From contig NZ_CABFLY010000002.1 in NCBI RefSeq assembly GCF_901875305.1, positions 310,001 through 374,000 of the forward strand: 64,000 nucleotides of DNA, in the 5' to 3' direction. The DNA is from Rothia mucilaginosa. Its GTDB lineage: Bacteria; Actinomycetota; Actinomycetes; Actinomycetales; Micrococcaceae. Of this stretch, positions 37,741 to 47,151 are shown one piece after another; the first letter of the stretch is position 1; each line of letters opens with the position of its first letter. The position numbers and the translations under genes were made by a program. The notes beneath the pieces were generated by a model, which was given only the letters and a program-made list of their open reading frames with translations, had not been told where the DNA came from and did not search any database.

Positions 37741-40700
37741 GGGCCGATGGTACTTGCGGTGCTGCTCAGCTCGCTCTGGAGGGATTCACCGGTGGCTATG
37801 CACGAGTGTATAGGGCGAAGCTTGCTTCGTCATTTGCGCTGTTGCGAGAGTTTAAAGAGTGCTTTAGCAACGCAGCTCGTAATATGGATATTTATATTAA
37901 AGCTGCTCGCGAGGAAGAACGCATTCGCCGAGAGATTACTAAATGGGAAAAGCTCAAACAACGTAAGGAGATGCTTTCTGAAGCATCAAAGGGGAAGGAA
38001 TTCTCTCCCGGGCATTTGATGACCCCAAGTCCTGAAGAACTCGCTGAGCTTCCCCCTCGTCCTATGCCTTCCCATCCTCCGCATTTTGAGGTCTACACAC
38101 CCCGCCCTGTAGCAGATTCCCTTACCGGTGGTCAGGGAAGCGTTGTATCTTCGGGAGCCTCTCAGAGCACTCTTGGTCGTTTTGCGGAGGAAAGCTCCTC
38201 CGCTCGGGGTACTCAACGTGTGAATACCCGTGCTGCAATTGCCTCTGCTGGTTCCACAGTTTCTATCATTCCGCATAATGTGTATCAGTATGGTCAGATT
38301 ACTTTTTCTATGAATGCTGAACTTGGCCAGGCACAGCATCGCGTCGCGTCCACCTATGTTCAGTTCCGTTCGAATACTTCATGGGGAACTTTTAACGCTG
38401 ATTCTTTGATTGCTGCGTTGCACACCTGGATTGAAGATGTGTATGAAGATGCTACCTGGCTAGGAAAAGTTGCTCAGGTAATGCTTGATGCTGCAACATA
38501 TGGCAATCTCACTAGTGCTTCGGTGGAGGGTTCTGTTGATCTTTCCGGGCCTGGGGCAAAGGCTCAAGTTAGCCTCGAAATGAACTTTCTGAATGAGCTG
38601 GTGCATGATGATATTCCCATGCATCATCTACTGCAGGTTCCTGGCGCGAGCATTACTGGTGTAAATATCTCGTCCGGCTATGCAAATGACCCCGTCAACG
38701 TTGCAACCGGTAACTTCATTGAAGGTGAAGTTGACCTTCGCTCTCGCGTGAATTCGGTGCTACGTCTTGAGCGTACCTACAACAGTGTTCTCGCCGCCCT
38801 CCAGAATGCCCCTCGTGGTGCTTTTGGTAAGGGCTGGTCAAGCATGCTGGACAGCCGACTTGAGCAAAACTCCGACAGCATCTCATGGCACACTGCTGAC
38901 GGCCGTGAACTCGTCTTTGAACGTGATGCTAACTCAGCAAGCGGGTATGCACGGACCCCCAACGCCCCCTACTGGTTGGAGAAGGTAACCAAGTCGGCTC
39001 TAGACGCAGCACCTACACATAATGTGGAATCAGCCTCTGCGCCCTTCGAAGAAAGTACCGAAGGACAAGAGGCACTTTGTCGCGCCCTATACTCGGCTGT
39101 GAATAAAGCGGTCAAGTCCGCCTATCATCTATCGCAAGCGTCCTGTGAAGTAGCGGAATCGACTGAACCCACCTACTACTGGTCAGTTACTAACCATTCT
39201 GGTAGCCGTTATTTGTATGCTCCTTCAGGCGAATTGGTTGCTTTCATGGAGGGGCACCCCAGCTCAGCTGTAGTTGCTCTGTACAGCCGTGGCCCGAAGG
39301 CTAATGACGATGAGGAGTTCGTAGCGCAGCGACCGAGCGCTTTGATTCAGCCTCTTAGCGCGCAGGGCATTGTTGTCAGCTATGATGCACAGGATTTTGT
39401 ATCTGGAGCATCTCTCGTCAACTTCTGTGAAGGCTCCTCTGAAGAACATTCATCAGCACAGGTCGAAAGCCAGCTGAACGATGCGCGCTATATCTACAAT
39501 TCTGCTGGCGTACTTTGTGAAGTTCAGCGACCTGATGGTATCCGCCGTTATGAACAGACGGAGGATAACCTCATCCACCGTGTCTGGAATGAAACGGGAT
39601 ATTGCGAGGTCGAGAATAGCTATGACGCTGACGGCCGCATCGTAGCCCAGAAGACCGAGCATGGTCGAAATATTAGCTACCGCTATGAGCACGGTCTAAT
39701 GACCGTGATTGAAGATTCCGGAACCGGTGAGCACGCTAATATTTGGCGCTCAAACGAACACGGTCAGCTTGTTTCCCTTGTGGCTGGCGACGGAAGCCGT
39801 CAATCCATGCGATACAACTCCTACGGTTACCGGACCTATATCTGCGAGCGTGACGGATCCGTGACGCATCGTAGCTACGATGAACGTGCTCGCCTTGTCT
39901 CGGAAAATACTCCGGAAGGTGCAGTCCACCGTTATACGTGGGATGAGTACGACCGTATGATTGCCCACCGAATTATGAATAAGAATCGGCGTGCAGGCAC
40001 CCTCACCGAAACACGCTATGCCTACTCCCAGAACCCGCTGGACCCTAACCCCCTGACTATTACCCATAACGGAGGCAATACAACTTATCTTGAATGGGAC
40101 AACGCCGGTCATTGCACCGCCGTCGCTGATGAATCAGGATTTAAGCAGCACTTTACCTACAATGACCGTGGGCAGCTTCTGAGCTCCACGGACTCTAGTG
40201 GTGCGCAAACGCAGTATTCGTATGATGTTGCTGGCAACCTGAGCTCAGTAACTAATCCTCTCGGCAATACCCAGTATTTTGAGTGGGATGCGAGTGGGCG
40301 ACTCAGCACGGTGGTCGATGCGATGGGTGCTCGTTGGGGTTTGTCTTATGCAGAAGCAGCTCAGAACGCTACGCCGACCTCCGAGCAGCACTTGACGGCA
40401 CTGACCGACCCTGAAGGTAACATCACTACTTTTGAATACTCAGCTGGTCACCTAAGCGCCGTGATTGACCCTATGGGAAACCGAACCAGTGTCGAACGCG
40501 ACACCTGGGGCAACGTTATCTCCATGACTGACGCCGCAGGAGCCCAGACCCATTATGAATACGACGAACTCTCGCAGCTCGTCGCTATCATTGACCCCTG
40601 CGGGGCTCGTACCGAGTACGAATATTCTCTAACTGGCGACCTGAGTCGCATGGTGGACGCTACTGGTGTAGCTTTGAGCATTACCCACTCGCGCTCTCAC

Positions 40701-43700
40701 GGTGAGTATTCAATGCGAGTTGAGGGCGCGTCCGGTAACTATGCCGTTGTAACTGATGCCCTGGGACGAATTGTTTCTGCATCAAATTCTCTGATGACTA
40801 TGGTGCCGGGTCTGGGTCCCGTTGGGTCTTTGCACTCTGATTCTTCTCTTGCGGGGCTTGCTTCAGCAGGTAAGCAGCCTTCTGAGCGTCCTGCGGGTCC
40901 TTGGGCGTCGTGGAGCTTGGTGCAGCCGGAACTTCGTATTCCCACTATTTTGGGTTCCCGCGATAACGTAGCGCGAGGCGATAGCGCCCTTACTGCTGCT
41001 CATCTTCCGTCTGTTATGACGATGTTTGAGAACCGTCAGGATATGGCGGTTCTCTTTGGGGTGCCCGTTCCTAAGTTGAACATTCCGGACGCCTCTATCC
41101 TCTTTGACTCTTCCTCAGATACTTCTGTAAAGGCTGGGTATAACGCTCACGGTCAGGTCGCTCAGATTAGCTCTGCCGATGGAGGGGTAGCTAGTTTCGA
41201 GTACGATGCTCAGGGACGCATGAGCCGTAGCATCAGTGCAGCTGGTCGAGAGACTTTCTTTGAATATGATGCGGTGGGCCGTTGTACCAGCCAGAAAACC
41301 CTCAAGAAAACGAGCGAGCTCGATACTGACGAAGGTTACCTGGAGACTATCTTTACTTACGATCTCGCAGGTCGTTTGTTGGAGAAGACCATTCGGGATT
41401 CTGCAGATACTTCAGCTGCCCCGTCGCGCCTTGTACAGTACACCTATGATGCTGCTGGCCGACGCGTTAAAGAAGATACGGGGGAGAAGGTCACCTGCTA
41501 CAGCTACACTTCACGTGGACTTATTGCATGTATTGAAGATAGTGTTGAAGGTACTCGTTCTTTCTCATACGATGCGGCAGGTCGCCTTATTAGCGTTGAT
41601 GACGCTTTGGGCGGCACCTCCCGCTGTGAGTATGATGCCCTCGCACGTCCTCTGCGCTGGATTACGCCTGCGGGTATCGTAACGAGCTATGAATGGGATG
41701 GGGCAGGACGCCTTCTGCGTGAAGAACGCTCAGGTACAAGTTTTACGGTTGAAAATGCGGCAGACTCTCTCGTACGTACTTTCTCCTACGATGCTGCAGG
41801 CCGTCTTCTGACGATGAATGACGGCGAACGTATCCGTTCGTTTGAGTACGATTACGCTTGTGGTGGTGTACTCCGCTCAGTCACGGTTGATGGTGAAGTT
41901 CAGGGAACTTTTGAATATTCCTTGATGAGTGGACGTGGCTCTCAGCAGGGCACGTTGAAGGTTTCGGTAAATGATGCAAAGGCAGAGCACATCTATGAGT
42001 ACTCTGCATCTGGTAGGTTACTGAGCCGTACTCGCGTACCCCATGGTGATATGAGCATGAAGCGCATCTCAAGTACGGTGTCTATTGCTGATCACATCAC
42101 GGGTATTCTTTGTGCCCCGGACGCGAACCAGCGTACTCTGCATGCTTTGCAAGCGTTTAAGCAGCGTGGTGAGTACACGCTGAACTATACCTACGACGCT
42201 GATGGCGTTCTGGTAATGAGTAGCAACCCGTACGGTTCAGTCCGCTGGATGCCTGACGGCGCCGGACGAGTGCGCCATACCCACTCTAAGGACGCCTTTG
42301 CTCGTACCAAGGAGATGGAATTTACCCATGCTCCGTGTGGTGCCCTAACTTCGGCGCGTACAGATGATAGTCATGCAGTGTGGGAACTCGATCCTGTTAA
42401 GAATGTTCCCGTTGGATACAAGGTGGAGCGTACCGGTACCCGTGAGTTGGGAACTGGTACTGCACCTGTAAGTACGTTTGTTGCTCATGTGGAACGTGAT
42501 GTTTATTCTCAGGTTGCTGTTTGCACGCTTGAAGATGCAGAAAATAAGTCTGGGGCACACACTATGAAGTATCGCTATGATGCTTCTGGCGCTCTTACCT
42601 CTGTATCTGATGGTATTCAGGAACGAACCTGGACCTACGAAAACGGCATGATGGTCGCCGAGGCATTGTATAAGCGCAATTGTGAGCAGGGAAATAACGC
42701 CCTGCTTCTGGAACGCGCCTTCAGTCATAATTCAGTTGGTCTACTCAGCGCTGTTTCTGAGGCACAGTATGGTGCCGATGGGACTGTCCAGAATCGTTCT
42801 CGAACTGAGTATTTCTATAACGCTGCCGGTGAGCGCGTCCGTGAGGTGACCACGGACGAGCTGACCGGACAGCGCCGTGAGCGTACCCTTGGGTGGGGTA
42901 ACATGGGGCAGGTGAACGCTATTCGCCAGGATGGTGAAGAATGGTCATTGCTCCATGATATGACTGGTGAGCTTGCCTCCGTGCATACTAGCACTACGGT
43001 TGATGTCCCCAATGCATCTATGCCTTTGATGTGGGATGCTATCTCATCCGTACCTATGGTGCTGGGTGTGGGCGGAATGAGTGCTGGTTCTGTGCTAGAG
43101 AATATCTCTTCTACAGAGGAACTGGGCTATGGCTTGGGCTGGTCTATGTCTTCTAACCCGTGGGAAAGCGATGTAGTCGCTGTGCCTGCTGTTTCTGGCC
43201 TTGGCATGGTTAGTGCTGGTCCGGCAGCTTCCTCAGTCAATATTGCTAGCCTTGATTTCATGGGTTTCCGTGTAGCTGATGCTGGCGTGCACCGTTTTGT
43301 GTCCACCGATGCTTTGAGCTCGGTACCGGGTATTACGCATGGTATGGATGTGAACTCTTTTGTGGGTTGGAACCCTATCTCTCTAGTTGACCCGTGGGGT
43401 TTGCGCCCGATGTCGGTGCGGGAATTTAGGGACTACCAGGTTGAGTCAACAGAGTTTAAAAATTCCATTCTTGCTGCAGGCGTGACTGCCGCTAAATTGG
43501 TAAGTTTTCCGATACTAGCTGTGTTGACGGCACTCTATAATTCAGCGTATGGAGCCCTTACCATCGATCAATATAGGGATAGCGAGAGGCCAAAGATTAG
43601 GGACTTGAATGTTCAGCGACAGTATGGACATAGTGGAGATATCCCCGATGTTCCTCCGAGAGATATTCATGAATTGGCTCAACGTATGAATTCTGTCAAT

Positions 43701-44471
43701 GATAATCCATACGTTAAGGAGATGGAAAAATCTCAAGAAAATGCAGGCTATTCCTCCGTCCAGATTGATGTTTATAAAAATGAAAGTACGGGAGAGAAAG
43801 TCGCATACGTGTATATCCCAGGGACAGATTTTGATAATATGAGTAAACAAGGTGAGCTTGGATCTATTGGGAACAATCTTGGTTTGGCTGGTAATAAATC
43901 AAATAAATCAATTGATGATTTGTCGCCGTATCATCGAATGGTAGAAGAAGCAATGCGCAAGGCAAAACTGGGTGATATGGATCGTGTTGTCATGGTTGGT
44001 CATTCTCAAGGCGGTGCTGTAGCGTACTCTCTGGCTAATAATAAGGAATTTAATAGCAAATATAAGGTGTCTAATGTTGTTACCTATGGTGCGCCGACAG
44101 CAAATCTCGAGCGTCAACAAGAAGATTTGAAAAATCATTTTAACTATGTTGCTGTGGTGAACAATGTGGATCCTGTCCCCAGCTTGACACCGTTTCGAGG
44201 TGATGATCCCGCAAACCGTGTACATGTTGTAGAAAGCGACAAGGCTGAGGCGGGTATGGACTCTCATGGTATGAATATTTATGTCGATGCTACCCAGCGG
44301 TACGTTGGTAGTGGCTATGGTGATGATGAGGGAGTGAATATTGACTCCCAGGCGTATAGTTCGCAGCAAGAAGTTTCAGGGCAAGAAGAAGGGACAGGAA
44401 TGTACACAGGAAGAAATACATCAAGGAGCACACCTTTTAGTCGAGCATTGCGAGAGAATTGGAGATGGTAA
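37620..44471 (+). CDS. Rhs/YD-repeat polymorphic toxin with lipase-like C-terminus
   Basis: A 2,283-residue Rhs protein. Residues 1-130 are helical and charged, resembling WXG100/LXG-type export domains; a second helical stretch with SWGTF and TWLGK follows at about 240-300. A DUF6531-like segment (GYANDPVNVATGNFIEGEVDL) starts near 353. YD repeats of the YDAAGRL type fill about 630-1790. The core ends with VDPWGLRP near 1923-1930. The tip, about 355 residues, is AT-rich and has a lipase-like set: GHSQGG (Ser2129), NNVDPVP (Asp2184) and DSHGMNIY (His2216), plus a hydrophobic stretch at about 1943-1970. ATG 37620 follows GGAAG and is the first methionine in frame after the conserved leader. 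No signal peptide is visible; a type VII-like export route is inference. Putative immunity genes follow. Confidence 0.88.
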   Translation: MGYVHANTEAVPFDFESAEALKTHLTHLTQVIEHQLPARYGADGTCGAAQLALEGFTGGYARVYRAKLASSFALLREFKECFSNAARNMDIYIKAAREEERIRREITKWEKLKQRKEMLSEASKGKEFSPGHLMTPSPEELAELPPRPMPSHPPHFEVYTPRPVADSLTGGQGSVVSSGASQSTLGRFAEESSSARGTQRVNTRAAIASAGSTVSIIPHNVYQYGQITFSMNAELGQAQHRVASTYVQFRSNTSWGTFNADSLIAALHTWIEDVYEDATWLGKVAQVMLDAATYGNLTSASVEGSVDLSGPGAKAQVSLEMNFLNELVHDDIPMHHLLQVPGASITGVNISSGYANDPVNVATGNFIEGEVDLRSRVNSVLRLERTYNSVLAALQNAPRGAFGKGWSSMLDSRLEQNSDSISWHTADGRELVFERDANSASGYARTPNAPYWLEKVTKSALDAAPTHNVESASAPFEESTEGQEALCRALYSAVNKAVKSAYHLSQASCEVAESTEPTYYWSVTNHSGSRYLYAPSGELVAFMEGHPSSAVVALYSRGPKANDDEEFVAQRPSALIQPLSAQGIVVSYDAQDFVSGASLVNFCEGSSEEHSSAQVESQLNDARYIYNSAGVLCEVQRPDGIRRYEQTEDNLIHRVWNETGYCEVENSYDADGRIVAQKTEHGRNISYRYEHGLMTVIEDSGTGEHANIWRSNEHGQLVSLVAGDGSRQSMRYNSYGYRTYICERDGSVTHRSYDERARLVSENTPEGAVHRYTWDEYDRMIAHRIMNKNRRAGTLTETRYAYSQNPLDPNPLTITHNGGNTTYLEWDNAGHCTAVADESGFKQHFTYNDRGQLLSSTDSSGAQTQYSYDVAGNLSSVTNPLGNTQYFEWDASGRLSTVVDAMGARWGLSYAEAAQNATPTSEQHLTALTDPEGNITTFEYSAGHLSAVIDPMGNRTSVERDTWGNVISMTDAAGAQTHYEYDELSQLVAIIDPCGARTEYEYSLTGDLSRMVDATGVALSITHSRSHGEYSMRVEGASGNYAVVTDALGRIVSASNSLMTMVPGLGPVGSLHSDSSLAGLASAGKQPSERPAGPWASWSLVQPELRIPTILGSRDNVARGDSALTAAHLPSVMTMFENRQDMAVLFGVPVPKLNIPDASILFDSSSDTSVKAGYNAHGQVAQISSADGGVASFEYDAQGRMSRSISAAGRETFFEYDAVGRCTSQKTLKKTSELDTDEGYLETIFTYDLAGRLLEKTIRDSADTSAAPSRLVQYTYDAAGRRVKEDTGEKVTCYSYTSRGLIACIEDSVEGTRSFSYDAAGRLISVDDALGGTSRCEYDALARPLRWITPAGIVTSYEWDGAGRLLREERSGTSFTVENAADSLVRTFSYDAAGRLLTMNDGERIRSFEYDYACGGVLRSVTVDGEVQGTFEYSLMSGRGSQQGTLKVSVNDAKAEHIYEYSASGRLLSRTRVPHGDMSMKRISSTVSIADHITGILCAPDANQRTLHALQAFKQRGEYTLNYTYDADGVLVMSSNPYGSVRWMPDGAGRVRHTHSKDAFARTKEMEFTHAPCGALTSARTDDSHAVWELDPVKNVPVGYKVERTGTRELGTGTAPVSTFVAHVERDVYSQVAVCTLEDAENKSGAHTMKYRYDASGALTSVSDGIQERTWTYENGMMVAEALYKRNCEQGNNALLLERAFSHNSVGLLSAVSEAQYGADGTVQNRSRTEYFYNAAGERVREVTTDELTGQRRERTLGWGNMGQVNAIRQDGEEWSLLHDMTGELASVHTSTTVDVPNASMPLMWDAISSVPMVLGVGGMSAGSVLENISSTEELGYGLGWSMSSNPWESDVVAVPAVSGLGMVSAGPAASSVNIASLDFMGFRVADAGVHRFVSTDALSSVPGITHGMDVNSFVGWNPISLVDPWGLRPMSVREFRDYQVESTEFKNSILAAGVTAAKLVSFPILAVLTALYNSAYGALTIDQYRDSERPKIRDLNVQRQYGHSGDIPDVPPRDIHELAQRMNSVNDNPYVKEMEKSQENAGYSSVQIDVYKNESTGEKVAYVYIPGTDFDNMSKQGELGSIGNNLGLAGNKSNKSIDDLSPYHRMVEEAMRKAKLGDMDRVVMVGHSQGGAVAYSLANNKEFNSKYKVSNVVTYGAPTANLERQQEDLKNHFNYVAVVNNVDPVPSLTPFRGDDPANRVHVVESDKAEAGMDSHGMNIYVDATQRYVGSGYGDDEGVNIDSQAYSSQQEVSGQEEGTGMYTGRNTSRSTPFSRALRENWRW

Positions 44472-44553
44472 CCATATTGCTTTGTAATTTTACCGTTTAT
44501 GACATCGCAGTATCCAAAATATAATTATAGATATACAAATCTCGAGGGGACAT

Positions 44554-45147
44554 GTGGCTGAGAAGATAAGTAAGCCGTTTTTCGACGATAAAGATTATCG
44601 GCGTGAATACAAATTGCGTGAGACTGATTTGATTGGGATTTACACCCCAGCAGATCAGCAACACCCTGCATATTCTGCGCCGCCACCTGATTACGAGAAT
44701 GCATTCAGTCGAGACATGACATCGCAATATTTGAAATATCATTGCGAGTATTACTTCGCATGCCAAAACTATATGCTTTTGGCATCCGATTCGCGGCGCC
44801 TCGAATATGCAATGACGGCCGAAGAACTATTCTTCCCCGCCATTCAAGATATCTTTGACGACGGAAAAGGATGGGTCATCACCCCCAACCAACAAATCCT
44901 GACCATGCATATTCTCGAAGCACAACCGCGCATCCATAACGAAGAACAAAAAATCTTCGACTGGAACGTCAAATTCGACATCCTTCCGGAAGCAAAAGTC
45001 TTCCGGAAAGACACCGGGCAGCTACAGCCCATCACCGAATTCGACACGCGTGGACTCCTCCGCGACAGAGCAATCCACGGCACCCTGCGCTCCCGTTTCC
45101 TCAATCCCGGATGGGACATCCACTTCATCCCCGAAAAGGAGGCCTAA
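44554..45147 (+). CDS. Putative immunity protein, cytosolic form (A1)
   Basis: A 197-residue soluble protein of no recognised family, starting at GTG 44554 after GAGGGGA, 82 bases behind the toxin tip. Position and variation mark it as a likely immunity gene; this is inference. The N-terminal third differs from its paralogue at 47152, whereas from CQNYMLL onward (44760) the two are identical at base level. Its fold appears related to the exported proteins downstream: YFACQNY, a PAIQDIF-D-GKGWVI segment, KDTGQLQPI and HGTLRSRFL align with YFYAALNY, RLYRENRGWLI, PQTGEKLPI and EHLRGRWVL. AAAGGAGG of the next gene lies inside its last codons. Confidence 0.7.
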   Translation: MAEKISKPFFDDKDYRREYKLRETDLIGIYTPADQQHPAYSAPPPDYENAFSRDMTSQYLKYHCEYYFACQNYMLLASDSRRLEYAMTAEELFFPAIQDIFDDGKGWVITPNQQILTMHILEAQPRIHNEEQKIFDWNVKFDILPEAKVFRKDTGQLQPITEFDTRGLLRDRAIHGTLRSRFLNPGWDIHFIPEKEA

Positions 45148-45369
45148 CCATGGGACCCCAACACAAGGAACAGGAAACGAACACCCCGCAGAACTCCTCC
45201 CAGGAAACTCCGCCGGTATCTTCTGGTCAGCTACTCGCTCACCAGTCAGAGCCGCGGAAGCCCCGTTTCTCACGCCGCACCCTCGCAATAGCAGGTGCAG
45301 GTACCCTCGGCGCTCTCATCGTCGGTCGACAGACCGGTATCCTCGCCACCAATGAGGAAAAGCAAGAAG
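44760..45369 (+). repeat. 610-bp identical block, copy 1
   Basis: Identical as read to 47364-47973 (offset 2,604). It covers the last two thirds of gene A1, the junction, and the first 73 codons of gene B1. Flanking sequence on both sides differs sharply. Confidence 0.9.
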
Positions 45370-46028
45370 CGCGCCTTTTCAAACGAGACAAGGTGCTGGC
45401 TTCCCTTGAGCCGACTGAGAAGTTTGATGAGCTTGTCAAACAGGGTGATTCAACTGGTCTGCTCGTGTATACCGCCTACGAACGCAACGGCAGGTACGTA
45501 CCCGCCACCGAAGAGCACGCCGCTCAGAATGCGCCGTACCCCGTTCTGCAGCCGGGAATGAATGAGTATAACCGCGGTGGTTTCTACATTTTTCAGGCGT
45601 ACTTTTACGCAGCTCTGAACTATTTCTACTACACCGGAGATACCAAACCGCTCTCTGAAGTGATTAACCCCGAAGAGATTATCTCTCCCGAGCTTCTTCG
45701 GCTGTACCGGGAAAACCGCGGCTGGCTTATCGCCAATCAGGACGTGTACCGTGTACAGGTCACAATTCCAGGTATCGGTAGACGCCAAAAGAACGGTCGC
45801 AATATCAGCGAATACCAGGCAAGGCGCCGTATTCGCGATGAGGCCGTCTTCTACGTGCCCCAAACGGGGGAGAAGCTACCCATTGATAAGTTCTTGAAGA
45901 CCGGTGAGGAAGAGTACGCTTTCCTCTGCGCGGAGCACCTGCGCGGCCGCTGGGTGCTCGTGGAAGACGATAAGGACGCCACGCCACTGTACCCTCCGGG
46001 ATTCTCCCTCGAAGGGCTAGAGGTATAA
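45150..46028 (+). CDS. Putative immunity protein, membrane/exported form (B1)
   Basis: A 292-residue protein with a Pro/Gln-rich start, then PRFSRRTLAIAGAGTLGALIVG (Arg42-Arg43 followed by a hydrophobic stretch at 45-59). This looks like a twin-arginine signal or an N-terminal membrane anchor, placing the rest outside the cytoplasm. The remainder resembles protein A (see 44554): YTAYERNGRYVP, QAYFYAALNYFYYTGD, RENRGWLI, PQTGEKLPID and EHLRGRWVLVED. ATG 45150 follows AAAGGAGG and lies two bases after the A1 stop, so translation is coupled. An outward-facing antidote to a lipase attacking from outside is a reasonable inference. Confidence 0.7.
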   Translation: MGPQHKEQETNTPQNSSQETPPVSSGQLLAHQSEPRKPRFSRRTLAIAGAGTLGALIVGRQTGILATNEEKQEARLFKRDKVLASLEPTEKFDELVKQGDSTGLLVYTAYERNGRYVPATEEHAAQNAPYPVLQPGMNEYNRGGFYIFQAYFYAALNYFYYTGDTKPLSEVINPEEIISPELLRLYRENRGWLIANQDVYRVQVTIPGIGRRQKNGRNISEYQARRRIRDEAVFYVPQTGEKLPIDKFLKTGEEEYAFLCAEHLRGRWVLVEDDKDATPLYPPGFSLEGLEV

Positions 46029-46097
46029 GAACCCACCTTCCCGGTAGCCGCACGACATCACCGATAACCACACCACACCAACCACCCTAGGAGACAT

Positions 46098-46568
46098 ATG
46101 GAACAGACGCCCCAGAACCCTGGCGCGCCCGCGCAGGATAGCACCGTGCAGGGTAGCCACTTGCCGGGCGATACGGAGCCTCTATCTAAGGTTACGGACC
46201 CCGAAAAGGTGCTGCACCCCGATATTCTTCGCTTGTACAGGGAGAAGCGCGGGTGGATTATTTCGGCTGATAAGAATGTGCTGAGTGCCAATGTTGCTGA
46301 TGATCTTATCGCCGGTGAAAAGGCTAAAAATACGAGCCGAAATATCCTGGTGAGCACCCTGTACACGACTAAGGCTAAGGACCTTGCGTTTTACGTTAAG
46401 GAGACGGGGGAGAAGCAGGATATCCGCAAATATTTGAGGTACCTGGGGCGTTTCTCGCTGGCGGTGGAGCATCTGCGTGGTCAGTGGGTGATTGTGGTTG
46501 ACCGCGACGGCTACAGCAACCGCAACACCTACGAGCCGATCTACCCGAAGGGTTTTGGCAACCTATAG
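46098..46568 (+). CDS. Chimeric gene: start of membrane protein C, end of immunity B
   Basis: A 156-residue product. The first ~25 residues (MEQTPQNPGAPAQDS ...) match the start of the membrane protein at 48702, and the leader before them matches the leader of that gene. From GDTEPLS on it matches the C-terminal half of the B proteins: RLYREKRGWII, KETGEKQDIRKYL and EHLRGQWVIVVD. It therefore lacks both the signal/anchor of B and the membrane helices of C and should be cytosolic. The switch falls at a shared CCGG-GATAC-like stretch near 46166-46180. It may be a functional hybrid or a by-product of recombination. It ends in YPKGFGNL and the leader repeat begins at once. Confidence 0.65.
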   Translation: MEQTPQNPGAPAQDSTVQGSHLPGDTEPLSKVTDPEKVLHPDILRLYREKRGWIISADKNVLSANVADDLIAGEKAKNTSRNILVSTLYTTKAKDLAFYVKETGEKQDIRKYLRYLGRFSLAVEHLRGQWVIVVDRDGYSNRNTYEPIYPKGFGNL

Positions 46569-46578
46569 TGTCCCTGGG

Positions 46579-46623
46579 CCCCCTCCGGCGCGGTACTTTC
46601 GGTACTGTGCTGGCGGGGGTTTC
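46579..46623 (+). terminator. Terminator after the chimeric gene
   Basis: GCCCCCTCCGGCGCGGTAC (46579 on) pairs imperfectly with GTACTGTGCTGGCGGGGGT around TTTCG, followed by TTC. It is the counterpart of the hairpin at 37364. Confidence 0.75.
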
Positions 46624-46819
46624 TTGCTGGACTTTCTTGGTGGGCTCTTCGCGGTTGGCTATGGGAGGCGGAATCCGTCCTGCTGAGTTCGTTTGCCGCG
46701 GGCGCGTGTGTTACCTTGAAAGGTGTGTGATTCTCACTGTCACCGAGAGGGAACACACATGCAACGAAAGTGAGCGAGGAAGCTCGTTCACCGTCACATC
46801 AACTTCCGGAAGTAAATAT

Positions 46820-46933
46820 ATGGGTAACGTCCACGCTAATACTGAAGCTGTTCCTTTTGACTTTGAGAGCGCCGAGGCTCTCACGATGCATCTTAAGTAC
46901 CTAACTCAGGCAAGTCAGATTTTTACTCGCTAG
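46820..46933 (+). pseudogene. Orphan rhs 5' fragment
   Basis: ATG 46820 opens 37 codons, MGNVHANTEAVPFDFESAEA and on, matching the start of the large Rhs protein almost exactly. They then drift (TMHLKYLTQASQIFTR) and stop at TAG 46933. The rest of an Rhs gene is absent. It is the stump of a second rhs gene, or a landing site kept for recombination with rhs tips. Confidence 0.85.
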
Positions 46934-47151
46934 AGCTATTTATTCGTTTAATAATCTAAGTTGTTACCTGAACAATGAATGTTCTTCTTGAGATGATTCA
47001 GTGAATATTTCAACTCTTAATAATTGAATTATTTTTGTGTAAACCCCAGGATACGGCAGGTGAGAGATTCAAGGGTGAAAATATGCAAAATAGATTCGTC
47101 AATTCAAATTAGCGTTAGGTAATGAGAGATATATTTTAGGAAGGAGAGGAA
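46934..47151. other. AT-rich gap between rhs stump and second immunity set
   Basis: 218 bases, strongly AT-rich (for example AATAATTGAATTATTTTTG near 47022), with no open frame of note. It ends in the strong ribosome site AGGAAGGAGAGG for the next gene. It could be the worn remains of a former toxin tip. Confidence 0.4.

Larger units (their letters stand above)
46550..46935 (+). repeat. Rhs leader repeat, copy 2
   Basis: Counterpart of 37330-37740: end of a putative immunity gene, hairpin (46579-46622), non-coding leader with the palindrome ACTTCCGGAAGT (46802-46813), and an rhs start. The module recurs at what should be the left border of each Rhs unit. Confidence 0.85.

Noticed and set aside
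37620..44471. YD-repeat region as a DNA tandem repeat or CRISPR-like array
   Set aside because: The repeats are at protein level, vary in length and sequence and stay in one frame. No direct repeats with unique spacers were found anywhere in the window.
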